Assembly: GCA_963744005.1 (NCBI GenBank)
Contig: CAVURU010000003.1
Location: 1,302,001-1,366,000, forward strand
Direction: 5' to 3'
Source of the DNA: Palsa-504 sp963744005
Lineage (GTDB): Bacteria; Actinomycetota; Actinomycetes; Streptosporangiales; Streptosporangiaceae
Length of the DNA stretch: 64,000 nt
Shown here: piece after piece, positions 8,996 to 16,284 of the stretch
How the letters are laid out: each line of letters begins with the position of its first letter
How positions within the stretch are numbered: the first letter of the stretch is position 1
The notes under the pieces: model-generated
Databases searched by the model: none
What the model was told of the DNA's origin: nothing
Seen by the model: only the letters and a program-made list of their open reading frames with translations
Position numbers and translations under genes: made by a program

Positions 8996-9363
8996 TTGAC
9001 CCTGGTCGTCATCTCGGGCGCGCCGGGCACCGGCAAGTCCACGATGGCCAGCGCGGTCGGAGCCGCGACGAGGTTCAGCGTGCTGTCGCTGGACCCGATC
9101 AAGGAGGCGCCGAGGTGTTCTGCCATTGCGACCCGGAGCTGGCCGCGTCCCGGTCGCTGGCCCGGCGCGAGGCCGGGCGGCATCCGATCCACCGGGACAT
9201 GATCAGCCCGGACGGGGTCGGCTCGGCGGCCCGCATCGCCTCGCTGGCGGCTACGGTCACCCCGCTCCGGCTGGGCGGGCCGCTGATCGAGGTGGACACC
9301 GGGCAGCCCGGGGCGACGGCCCGGGCGGTGGCGGCGGTGACGACGGCGCTGAGCTCCGGCTGA
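8996..9363 (+). pseudogene. P-loop kinase-like ATPase with internal deletion and frame change
   Basis: The first 37 residues (MTLVVISGAPGTGKSTMASAVG, then LDPIKEA) carry a Walker A motif GAPGTGKST, as in small AAA/zeta-toxin-like kinases. After position 9107 the frame changes and the text jumps to AEVFCHCDPELAASRSLARREAGRHP and an ordinary C-terminus ending at 9363. In related proteins about 80 residues separate these parts, including the substrate-binding and lid regions. Here they are missing, so the product cannot be a working kinase of this family. The start is TTG at 8996, just after the DUF1707 gene. Confidence 0.6.
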
Positions 9364-9426
9364 CCGCGGCCGGGCCGGTTGCCCGCCGCGCGCCGGCGAT
9401 GGCAGGCTGTCCGGGTGCCCGCCGCC

Positions 9427-10021
9427 ATGACCCCGGCCGCGACCCGGATCCTGGCCGAGGTCCAGGCCGAGCTGAGCCTGGCTGGTGCGCTATGACGACG
9501 AGTCCGTGGTGCACGACACCTGGATCAGGCAGCGCTACGACCGGGGCGCCGCGGCTACCTACGCGCCCGCGCGGACGGCTGCCGTCATCACGGCCTGGCA
9601 CGAAGCCGGGCACGTGGTCGCGGCCCTGGCCGTCGGGGCGCGGTTCAGCTCGGCCAGCATCCGGCACGGGCGCGACAGCCAGGGCCGCGTGCACGGGGTG
9701 ACCGGAGGGGGCGGCGACGCGTTCGTGGTGGACGCGGCAGGCCAGGTCGCCGAGCAGCTGCGGGACTGGTCGCTGCCGTCCACCGACGACGAGCTCACGG
9801 CCTGGCTGGCCGCCTGGCGCGACGACGGCGGTGATGCGCGCCGGTTCCGGCAGGGCCTGCGGGCCAGGTTCGGCGCGGACGAGGCCGGGGCCTGGCGGTA
9901 CTGCGAGCAGGTCATGACGCCGCTGCGGCCGCGGGTCCGGCAGGTGGCCCGGGCCCTGCTGGTCTACCCGCGGCACCTGCCCTACCAGGTCGTGGCGGCG
10001 GTGGCCGACTCCGCGGGCTAG
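9427..10021 (+). CDS. HEAGH-motif protein, putative zinc-binding (one frame change)
   Basis: About 197 residues. The fragment ITAWHEAGHVVAALAVGA contains HEAGH, the zinc-binding HExxH pattern of M41/FtsH-like peptidases, followed by a glycine-rich stretch and an alanine- and arginine-rich helical C-terminus. There is no AAA domain and no membrane segment. An N-terminal segment (MTPAATRILAEVQAELSL) lies in another frame, separated by a CTGGCTGG 4-base duplication at 9477-9486. Removing one copy joins the two parts. A GTG at 9415 is an alternative start. Proteolytic activity is only inferred from the motif. The final CTAG is shared with the stop of the convergent HAD gene. Confidence 0.6.
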
Positions 10022-10632
10022 CGGCGCCGCGCCTCGCGGGCGGCCTGGTACCAGGCGGGGAAGGCGGTGAGCGAGTCCAGCACCACGTCCGCTCCGGCCC
10101 GGGTCAGGTCGTCGGGAGTGAACGAGCCGGTGGCGACGCCGACGGCCCGCGCGCCGGCCGACACGGCGGCGGCCATGTCAGGCGGGCTGTCGCCGATGTA
10201 GACGGCCGCGGCCAGGCGGCGCAGCACGGCCGCTTTCTCCGGGCCGTGGACGAACGTGTACACCTCGTCGGCGCTGATCCCGGTGGCCTTCAGGCTCGGC
10301 TCCACGGAGATCGGGTGCTTGGCCGTGATGATGACGGCGCGCTGGCCCGCGGCGCGGACCGCGGCCAGCGCCTCGAGCGCGCCGGGCAGCGCGGTGGTCA
10401 TGCTCCCGGCGAGCTGGACGTAGTGCCGACGGTAGCCGTCGGCCGCGGCGGCCTGCTGATCCGGCGGGTACCAGAATTCCAGCTCGTCTTCCAGCTTGAG
10501 CCCCAGCCTGCTGTCCACCGCGGCCAGGTCGATGGCGGTGCCGGTGTCCCGGGCCAGGGCCGCGAACGAGGCCATGATGGCCGGGCGCGAATCGATCAGC
10601 GTCATGTCCAGGTCGAAGCCGACCGGGCCCAT
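10018..10632 (-). CDS. HAD-family hydrolase (phosphatase-like)
   Basis: A 204-residue haloacid dehalogenase-type hydrolase. Motif I is GFDLDMTLIDSRPA (DxD nucleophile and acid), motif II IITAK, and motif IV IGDSPPDMAAAVSAGARAVGVATGS. A cap of about 70 helical residues (21-90) follows motif I, as in the phosphoglycolate phosphatase-like subfamily. The likely reaction is hydrolysis of a small phosphomonoester. The substrate is unknown. All motif residues are present. The gene stands alone, convergent with the HEAGH gene. Confidence 0.88.
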   Translation of the reverse strand: MGPVGFDLDMTLIDSRPAIMASFAALARDTGTAIDLAAVDSRLGLKLEDELEFWYPPDQQAAAADGYRRHYVQLAGSMTTALPGALEALAAVRAAGQRAVIITAKHPISVEPSLKATGISADEVYTFVHGPEKAAVLRRLAAAVYIGDSPPDMAAAVSAGARAVGVATGSFTPDDLTRAGADVVLDSLTAFPAWYQAAREARRR

Positions 10633-10740
10633 CTCGTCCCCCGTCCCGCGCTGCCAGGTGGACCGCGGCGCGTTGGGCAGGCCGGATCCTCCAGCATTCT
10701 GTCATCGCGGCCGCCGGGCGGCGGCGGGAGGGCGCCTAGG

Positions 10741-11073
10741 ATGGCGGAGGTGACCGACCGCGTCGAGGAGCACTTCCGGGCCTTCAACGAGGCCGTCCGC
10801 AGCCGGGACTGGGCCGCGTTCTGTGCCGCCTTCACCGCCGACGCGGTGATGCGCTTCGCCGGAGTGCCGGCCGGGCCCTTCGCCGGGCGGGAGGAGATCA
10901 TCCGCGCCTACGCCGAGCAGCCGCCGTCGGACACGATGAGCTGCGTGTCGGATTCCCGTGACGGCGACCGTGACGTCGTGCGGTTCGCCTGGGACGCCGG
11001 AGGCGGCGGCACGATGGAGCTGACCTGGCGGGACGGGTCGGTGGCGGGCCTGACCGTGCGGTTCGACCCGTGA
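10741..11073 (+). CDS. SnoaL-like / NTF2-like protein
   Basis: A 110-residue single-domain protein of the NTF2-like fold: EHFRAFNEAVRSRDWAAFCAAFTADAVMRFAGVPAGPFAGREEIIRAY. This is the usual helix-rich start and active-site cone of SnoaL-like cyclases, isomerases and orphan ligand-binding proteins. A GGGAGG ribosome site lies about 12 bases before the ATG. No specific activity can be named. Confidence 0.82.
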   Translation: MAEVTDRVEEHFRAFNEAVRSRDWAAFCAAFTADAVMRFAGVPAGPFAGREEIIRAYAEQPPSDTMSCVSDSRDGDRDVVRFAWDAGGGGTMELTWRDGSVAGLTVRFDP

Positions 11074-11119
11074 CGGCCGGTCTGGCGAGGGCGGGTCTGG
11101 CGAGGGCGAGGGAGCGACT

Positions 11120-11461
11120 GTGACCTGGGATGACGTGCTGCGCTACTGCCTGGCCAAGCCCGGAGCGTGGCAGGACGAGCCGTGGGAAGGCGACGTGGTG
11201 GTCAAGGTGGGCGCCAAGATCTTCGCCTTCCTCGGCTCGGGAAGCTCGGTGGGCGTGAAGTGCGGCGCGACCCGCGACGCGGCGGACGAATGGCTGCTGC
11301 GCTACCCGGAGGACGCGTCGGTGATGGCCTACATCGGCCGGTCGGGCTGGAACACGCTGCGGATCGGCGGCGCGATCCCCGGCGACGAGCTGGCCGAGGC
11401 GATCGACGCGTCCTACGCGGCCGTGGTCAGCAAGCTGCCAAAGAAAGACCGCCCAGCCTGA
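11120..11461 (+). CDS. MmcQ/YjbR family protein
   Basis: A 113-residue protein of the MmcQ/YjbR (double-wing DNA-binding fold) family: WDDVLRYCLAKPGAWQDEPWEGDVVVKVGAKIFAFL, and near the end the WNTLRI strand and DELAEAIDASYAAVVSKLPKK. The start is GTG with GGGAGCG upstream. Family members are poorly characterised and often lie beside unrelated genes. It lies 14 bases before the NUDIX gene on the same strand, so the two may be co-transcribed. Confidence 0.88.
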   Translation: MTWDDVLRYCLAKPGAWQDEPWEGDVVVKVGAKIFAFLGSGSSVGVKCGATRDAADEWLLRYPEDASVMAYIGRSGWNTLRIGGAIPGDELAEAIDASYAAVVSKLPKKDRPA

Positions 11462-11475
11462 GTATTTTCCGTGAA

Positions 11476-11989
11476 ATGGGGATCATTCGTGTCGTGGCAC
11501 GTGATGGTGATCCGGCCGGGACAGGATGCGTCCCGGCCATCCCGGTGTCGGCCGGGGCGCTGATCTTCGACCGGGCCTGCCTGCTGCTGATCCTCAAGCC
11601 CACCTACAAGAGCGGCTGGACCATCCCCGGCGGCGTCATGGAGGCCGACGGGGAGACACCCTGGGACGCCTGCCGGCGCGAAGTCCGCGAGGAGTGCGGC
11701 ATCGAGGTGACCCGCGGCCGGCTGGCCTGCATGGACTTCCGCCTGCCGAAGCCGGGCCGGGCCGGCGGCATCCGGTTCCTGTTCGACTGCGGGCGCCGGC
11801 GATGAGACGCTGGCCGGGATCGTGCTGCAGGCCGAGGAGATCTGCGAGTACCGGCTGGCGCCCCTGCCGGATGCCCTGGGCCTGCTCCGCAAGCCGATCA
11901 GGCGCCGGGTCCGCGCCGCGGCCGGGCGCAAGCGGCTGGTCTACCTGGAGAACGGCCGCCCGGTCCGCGGGGTCGGGAAGCGAAGCTAG
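11476..11989 (+). CDS. NUDIX hydrolase (one frameshift)
   Basis: About 171 residues. The NUDIX box is GGVMEADGETPWDACRREVREECGI, with the GG, the RExxEE core and the final G in place, so divalent-metal binding and nucleoside-diphosphate-type pyrophosphate cleavage are expected. One surplus base near 11790 in a GC-rich run (GCGGGCGCCGG) splits it. The C-terminal part (AGDETLAGIVLQAEEICEYRLAPLPDALGLLRKPI) resumes in another frame to the TAG at 11987. The substrate is unknown. The ATG at 11476 lies before the first beta strand; a GTG at 11471 is out of frame. Confidence 0.82.
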
Positions 11990-12015
11990 CCGGGTCGGCG
12001 GATTCCGTCCTGATC

Positions 12016-12810
12016 TCAGGCGGTGAAGAACCCGGTCAGCACGGGCGCGATGGCCTGGGCCTTGACCATGTGGTTCTGGCCGGGGAGGGTGCGGTAGGCC
12101 GCGTCGGGCAGGGCGCCGGCCAGGGCCCGCGTCCCGTTGGCCATCCAGGCCGGGCTCTTGCCGCCCGCCGCGACCAGCGTCGGGACCTTGACCGCGTCCC
12201 ACTCCCCCGCGGTCAGCGGGAGGCCGCGCTGGTGGTCGCGGGTCAGGGTGATGTCGTAGGGCAGGGTGGGCGCCACCGCCTTGAGCTTGCCCCACACCGG
12301 CGTGAGCGGCATGACGGCGGTGAAGGCGGCCGGGGCGCCGACGAACCGCATGAACATCTTGACCGCGTCGCCCGGCCGCTGGCCGGCGATGAGCTGCTCG
12401 AGGCGCGGCAGCCAGTCATCGGGCATCGGCTCGCGGCTGTCGTCGACGATGAAGGGCGGCTCGTAGAGGGCCAGCTTGGCGATCGACCGGAGCCGCTTGG
12501 CCGCCTCCAGGGCCAGCGCGGCACCGGACGAGGTGCCGTGCACGTACACGGCGGCGCCGGCCACGGCGGCCAGCGCCTCGAGGTCCTCCACCTCGCGCTC
12601 CGGCGCGTAGGGCTGGGTGTCGCCGCTCTCGCCGCGGCCGCGGCGGTCATAGGTGTACACGGTGAAGTGCGGGGTCAGCTGCCCGGCCAGCTTCGGCATC
12701 GGGCCGAACGACCGGCTGCACAGCGCCCCGTCCACCAGGATCAGCGGCGGTCCCTGGCCGTCCCGGGTGTAGCCGATGGCGGTGCCGTCGGCGGAGCGAA
12801 CGGTACTCAT
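12016..12810 (-). CDS. alpha/beta hydrolase
   Basis: A 264-residue alpha/beta-fold hydrolase. The nucleophile elbow is GTSSGA (about residues 92-97) after VYVHG. An oxyanion-type segment ILVDGALCS follows strand 3, YDRRGRGESGD is the usual strand-4 turn, and the catalytic histidine is in LPGQNHMV near the C-terminus. The acid residue is probably in the segment after VPTLVAAGGK, but I cannot place it. The substrate is unknown. It follows the SRPBCC gene downstream of an ArsR-type regulator by 38 bases and may belong to that transcript. Confidence 0.88.
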   Translation of the reverse strand: MSTVRSADGTAIGYTRDGQGPPLILVDGALCSRSFGPMPKLAGQLTPHFTVYTYDRRGRGESGDTQPYAPEREVEDLEALAAVAGAAVYVHGTSSGAALALEAAKRLRSIAKLALYEPPFIVDDSREPMPDDWLPRLEQLIAGQRPGDAVKMFMRFVGAPAAFTAVMPLTPVWGKLKAVAPTLPYDITLTRDHQRGLPLTAGEWDAVKVPTLVAAGGKSPAWMANGTRALAGALPDAAYRTLPGQNHMVKAQAIAPVLTGFFTA

Positions 12811-12848
12811 GATGATGGTCCTCCCCGTGCGGGTCGATGGCCGTCCGC

Positions 12849-13595
12849 TCAGGCGAGCGTCCGGCTGAGCCAGGCCTCCCAGGCCTGGCGGGCTGCGTCA
12901 GGCTCGGCGTCGGCGCCGAACAGGTGATGGGCCGCGATGACCGGCCGGCCGAAGCCTCGCATGAACCGGTACAGCGCGTCCGCCGTCCGCACGCCGATGG
13001 CGTGGGCGTTGACGGCGTAGACGAGGCCGCCGGCGGCCTGACCGTCCTCGCCGGTGACGGTGACCAGGTCGCCCGGGGCAGGCGGGCCGGCCAGGCCGAG
13101 CGCACGGCAGAGCAGGGCACGGTCCCGGGCCCAGGTGGTGCCGGGCGGGCCGAACGCGGTGACCGGGACCGCGAACCGCCCGGCGAAGTAGGTGAGGTAC
13201 TCGACCAGGGTGCGGAAATACAGCTCGCCGCCCAGGCGCATGGCCTCGAACTCCTCGGCCCAGTCGTCACCCGGCAGGAAGCCGCTGGTCACGGTGCGCA
13301 GGACGGTGCTGCCGCCCGCGCGGCCCTCGATCAGGAACTCATAGGCGATGGACCGGCCGTCCGGCGCCCGGCCGCTGCCGTACGCCAGCCTCCGGCCTGG
13401 TTCCCAGCCGCTGATGGGCAGCTCGGGCGCGTACTCGCCGAACACGGTGCGGACGACGCCGCCCTCCCCCGCCTGGACCTCGTTGCGGCCCATGAACCAG
13501 GAGTCGATCCCGGGGCCGGTGGCGATGGCGGCCCAGGCGTCCTCCGGGCTGGCCGGCACCTCGGCTTGCTGGCGCTCCTCGAACGGCTGGCCCAT
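12849..13595 (-). CDS. SRPBCC / AHSA1-like domain protein
   Basis: A 248-residue START/Bet v1-like protein. Residues 1-150 follow the AHSA1 pattern (VPASPEDAWAAIATGPGIDSWFMG ... WEPGRRLAYG ... FLIEGRAGGSTVLRTVTSGF). A second part (160-248) is another alpha/beta segment of unclear family. Such proteins bind hydrophobic ligands and in actinobacteria are often encoded directly after an ArsR-type regulator, as here. The start overlaps the regulator's stop by one base (TGATG), showing coupling. Confidence 0.85.
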   Translation of the reverse strand: MGQPFEERQQAEVPASPEDAWAAIATGPGIDSWFMGRNEVQAGEGGVVRTVFGEYAPELPISGWEPGRRLAYGSGRAPDGRSIAYEFLIEGRAGGSTVLRTVTSGFLPGDDWAEEFEAMRLGGELYFRTLVEYLTYFAGRFAVPVTAFGPPGTTWARDRALLCRALGLAGPPAPGDLVTVTGEDGQAAGGLVYAVNAHAIGVRTADALYRFMRGFGRPVIAAHHLFGADAEPDAARQAWEAWLSRTLA

Positions 13596-14284
13596 CAGGA
13601 TCCCGCTTCCGCTGGCCCGTTCCCGGGCACGGCCGCGCCCGGGGTTCGAGCGTCCGGGGTCCCGGCGTCCGGGGTCCCGGCGTCCGGGGTCCCGGACCCG
13701 GGGGCGGGTGTGAGGCTGGGGTGCACGGCCAGGACCAGGTGGTGGTCGCGGCCGCCTTCGGCCTGCTCGTCGTGATACTTGGCCACCAGCGAGGTGACGG
13801 CCTGCATCAGCTCGGCCGTGAAGGCGGCGCGGTCGGCGGCGGAGCCGAACCGGACGGTGCCGTCCATGGCGAATGTGGCCAGCTTCTTGTTGGCCCGGGT
13901 GGCCCCGGCGATGAGGTCACCGACGTCCCGGACGAGCTGGGCGGCGAGGGCGAGCAGCCAGCGGGCCGACAGGCCGTCCGGGGCGCGGGCCGGGTCGGGC
14001 GCGACGGCGGCCAGCGCAGCGGGCGAGATGACGTAGGACGCCGCGGACGCCTGAAGCAGCCGCTCGGTCACGTTGCCCTTGCGCCGCTCCTCCACCAGCT
14101 CCACCAGGCCGTGCTGCTCCAGCGCCCGCAGGTGATAGTTGACCTTCTGCCTCGGCAGCCCGATGACCGCGGCCAGCATGGCCGCCGACCGCGGCTCGGT
14201 GAGCTGGGCCAGCAGGCGCGCGCGGGCCGGATCCAGGGCGGCCTCGGCGGCCGCCGGATCGTCGATAACCCCGACCTCGATCAT
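13595..14284 (-). CDS. ArsR-type helix-turn-helix regulator
   Basis: A 229-residue regulator. An ArsR-like winged helix is at about 18-75 (DPARARLLAQLTEPRSAAMLAAVIGLPRQKVNYHLRALEQHGLVELVEERRKGN). The middle is helical, the usual ligand or dimer part of this long ArsR subclass. The C-terminus is low-complexity with TPDAG-type repeats encoded by three 15-base tandem units around 13648-13695. No cysteine metal site is seen, so metal sensing is unlikely. An AT-rich inverted repeat 26 bases upstream probably is its operator. It is the first gene before the SRPBCC protein. Confidence 0.87.
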   Translation of the reverse strand: MIEVGVIDDPAAAEAALDPARARLLAQLTEPRSAAMLAAVIGLPRQKVNYHLRALEQHGLVELVEERRKGNVTERLLQASAASYVISPAALAAVAPDPARAPDGLSARWLLALAAQLVRDVGDLIAGATRANKKLATFAMDGTVRFGSAADRAAFTAELMQAVTSLVAKYHDEQAEGGRDHHLVLAVHPSLTPAPGSGTPDAGTPDAGTPDARTPGAAVPGNGPAEAGS

Positions 14285-14309
14285 GTCCCCAAGCCTGCCA
14301 TCCGACTAA

Positions 14310-14331
14310 TAAAATTGTCAAGAAAATTTTA
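14310..14331. promoter_or_regulatory. AT-rich inverted repeat upstream of the ArsR-type gene, containing TTGACA
   Basis: TAAAATT (14310-14316) and AATTTTA (14325-14331) form an 8-base-spaced inverted repeat in a short AT island of an otherwise GC-rich region. On the minus strand TTGACA (14321-14316) lies inside it. This is a likely operator overlapping the -35 region of the ArsR-type gene that starts at 14284. No good -10 box is seen at the usual spacing. Confidence 0.5.
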
Positions 14332-14476
14332 CTTGTCGGTCACTGGAGGGGACGGTGACAAGGAGACGATACTGCGGGCACAGGCAGGTGAGCGGGACGG
14401 CGGATGAGCGGAACCGCCGGATGAGCCGGACGGCGGATGGGCGGAACCGCATTATTGTCACACTCATGCGGTCAGG

Positions 14477-14503
14477 ACGACATGGTTGTGACGATCATGT
14501 CGT
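14477..14503. promoter_or_regulatory. 8-bp inverted repeat upstream of the dehalogenase
   Basis: ACGACATG (14477-14484) and CATGTCGT (14496-14503) are perfect arms with an 11-base spacer, 21 bases before the GTG of the haloalkane dehalogenase. The spacing suits a dimeric repressor site. No regulator gene of obvious match is known, so this is a tentative site. Confidence 0.3.
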
Positions 14504-14524
14504 TGATCTGACGGGAGGCGGGCC

Positions 14525-15439
14525 GTGACCGACGATCGGGCGGACGTGACCGGGCCGGCGGCCTGGCCGCCGCCGGGAATGGCGTTCGGCGAGGCGCCGG
14601 TGCTCGGGTCGCGCATGGGGTTTGCGGCCGGAGGCCGGGGGGACGCGATCTTGTTCCTGCACGGCAATCCGACCTCGTCTTTCTTGTGGCGGCGCGTGCT
14701 GCCGGGGCTGACCGGGTCGGCGTGGTGCGTGGCCGTGGACCTGATCGGGATGGGCCGGTCGGGCAAGCCGGACATCGGTTACCGATTCGGGGAGCACGCC
14801 GCCTACCTGGAGGCGTTCGCTGACCAGCTGGCCCTGCGCGACGTCACCGTGGTCGGGCATGACTGGGGCGCCGTCCTCGGCCTTGACCTGCTGCGGCGGC
14901 GGCCTGACGTGGTGGGACGGATCGCCGTCTGCGAGGGCCACCTGCACCCGTTCGGCCGTTTCGAGGACATGGGAGCCGGGGCCGGCGAGCTGTTCTCCCG
15001 GCTGCGCGCCGCAGGTACCGGCGAGCAGCTGGTGCTGGAGGAGAACTTCTTCATCGAGCAGGTCCTGCCGGCCGGGATGAACCGGACGCTCACCGCGGCG
15101 GAGCACGACGCCTACCGGGAACCGTTCCTGACCCCGCGTGACCGGCTTCCGGTACTGCGCTGGATCCAGCAGATCCCGGTGGGCGGCGACCCGGCCGACG
15201 TCGACGAGGTCATCCGGCGCAACCAGGAGGTGCTGCTGGGCGGCCCGGCGCCCCGCCTCCTGCTGCACGGCGAGCCCGGCTCGGTGGTCGGCGCGGAGGA
15301 GGTCAGCTGGTGCCGTCGCCACGCGACCAGCCTGGACATCGTGAGCGTCGGGGCGGGTACGCACTTCCTGCCCGAGGACCAGCCCGAGGCCATCAGCCGC
15401 GCCCTGGCGGCGTGGCTGGGGGGCCCCGGAACGGGCTAG
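14525..15439 (+). CDS. dhaA: haloalkane dehalogenase
   Basis: A 304-residue alpha/beta hydrolase of the haloalkane dehalogenase type (cleaves carbon-halogen bonds to an alcohol, halide and proton). HGNPTSSFLWR carries the halide-binding asparagine; VGHDWGAVLGLD holds the nucleophile Asp and the halide-stabilising Trp; RIAVCEGHLHP contains the Glu expected as the catalytic acid of subfamily II; the catalytic His is in GAGTHFLPED. DLIGMGRSGKPDIGYRF and LHGEPGSVVG are also typical. All catalytic residues are present. The GTG start has GGGAGG upstream. The CTAG stop is shared with the convergent aroE. Natural substrate unknown. Confidence 0.9.
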   Translation: MTDDRADVTGPAAWPPPGMAFGEAPVLGSRMGFAAGGRGDAILFLHGNPTSSFLWRRVLPGLTGSAWCVAVDLIGMGRSGKPDIGYRFGEHAAYLEAFADQLALRDVTVVGHDWGAVLGLDLLRRRPDVVGRIAVCEGHLHPFGRFEDMGAGAGELFSRLRAAGTGEQLVLEENFFIEQVLPAGMNRTLTAAEHDAYREPFLTPRDRLPVLRWIQQIPVGGDPADVDEVIRRNQEVLLGGPAPRLLLHGEPGSVVGAEEVSWCRRHATSLDIVSVGAGTHFLPEDQPEAISRALAAWLGGPGTG

Positions 15440-16284
15440 CGGGCAGGCTGGGCGGCGCGGCGGGCGAGCTCGGCCTGCCCGGCGGCGCGCATGGCCTCCA
15501 GCGGCGCGGGAGCCAGGCCGGTCATGAGCTCGACCTGGAGGGCGGCCTGGTGCAGCAGGAGGTCCAGGCCGCCGATGACGACCAGCCCGGCCTGGCTCGC
15601 AGCTGAGGCCAGCGGGGTGGGCCACGGGTCGTACACCACGTCGAACACGGCACAGGGCCGGGAGCGGGGATCAACGGCCCGTTCGGCGAAGAAGTCGGCG
15701 GCGCCGGCCGGGACCGTGGAGATCAGCAGGTCACCAGCGCGGACCGGGGAGCCGAACGGGCGCAGCTCAACGCTCAGGCCGAGGCGGCGCGCGGCGGCCA
15801 GCAGGTCGGCGGCCCGAGCCTCATCGCGGACCTGGACCACGATATCGCCCAGCCCGGCGGCGCGGGCGGCGGCGAGCGCGGCGCCCGCGGTCGCGCCCGC
15901 GCCGAGGATGGTGACACCCGGCGCGCTGGTCACCCCGGCCTCGGCCAGGGCGGCCACCATGCCGGGGACGTCGGTGTTGAAGCCGCGGCGGCGGCCGCCG
16001 GAGAAGACCACCGTGTTGGCCCCGCCGACCTCGGCGGCCAGCGGCTCGGTCGTATCCAGCAGCGGCAGCACGGCCCGCTTGAGCGGCATGGTCAGCGACA
16101 GGCCGGCCCACTCCGGGCCGCACGAGGCGAGCAGGGCGGGCAGGGCCGCCTCGTCGCACTCGATGGCCGAGTAGGCCCACCCGTCCAGGCCCAGCGCGGC
16201 GTACGCCGCGGTGTGCAGCACCGGGGAGAGCGAATGGGCGATCGGCGAGCCGAGCGCGGCGGCCCGGCGAGCTGCGTCAGGCAT
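15436..16284 (-). CDS. aroE: shikimate dehydrogenase
   Basis: A 282-residue NADP-dependent enzyme reducing 3-dehydroshikimate to shikimate (aromatic amino-acid pathway). The substrate site shows SPIAHSLSPVLH near the start, the catalytic Lys in LTMPLKR, and NTD (FNTDVPGM). The nucleotide fold begins GVTILGAGATAGAALAA, and QAALQVELMTG is near the end. The ATG at 16284 overlaps the mltG stop by one base (TGATG); a GTG three bases earlier is also possible. It is the last gene of alaS-ruvX-mltG-aroE. The nucleotide loop is GAGATA rather than GAGG, a mild variant. Confidence 0.93.
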   Translation of the reverse strand: MPDAARRAAALGSPIAHSLSPVLHTAAYAALGLDGWAYSAIECDEAALPALLASCGPEWAGLSLTMPLKRAVLPLLDTTEPLAAEVGGANTVVFSGGRRRGFNTDVPGMVAALAEAGVTSAPGVTILGAGATAGAALAAARAAGLGDIVVQVRDEARAADLLAAARRLGLSVELRPFGSPVRAGDLLISTVPAGAADFFAERAVDPRSRPCAVFDVVYDPWPTPLASAASQAGLVVIGGLDLLLHQAALQVELMTGLAPAPLEAMRAAGQAELARRAAQPAR

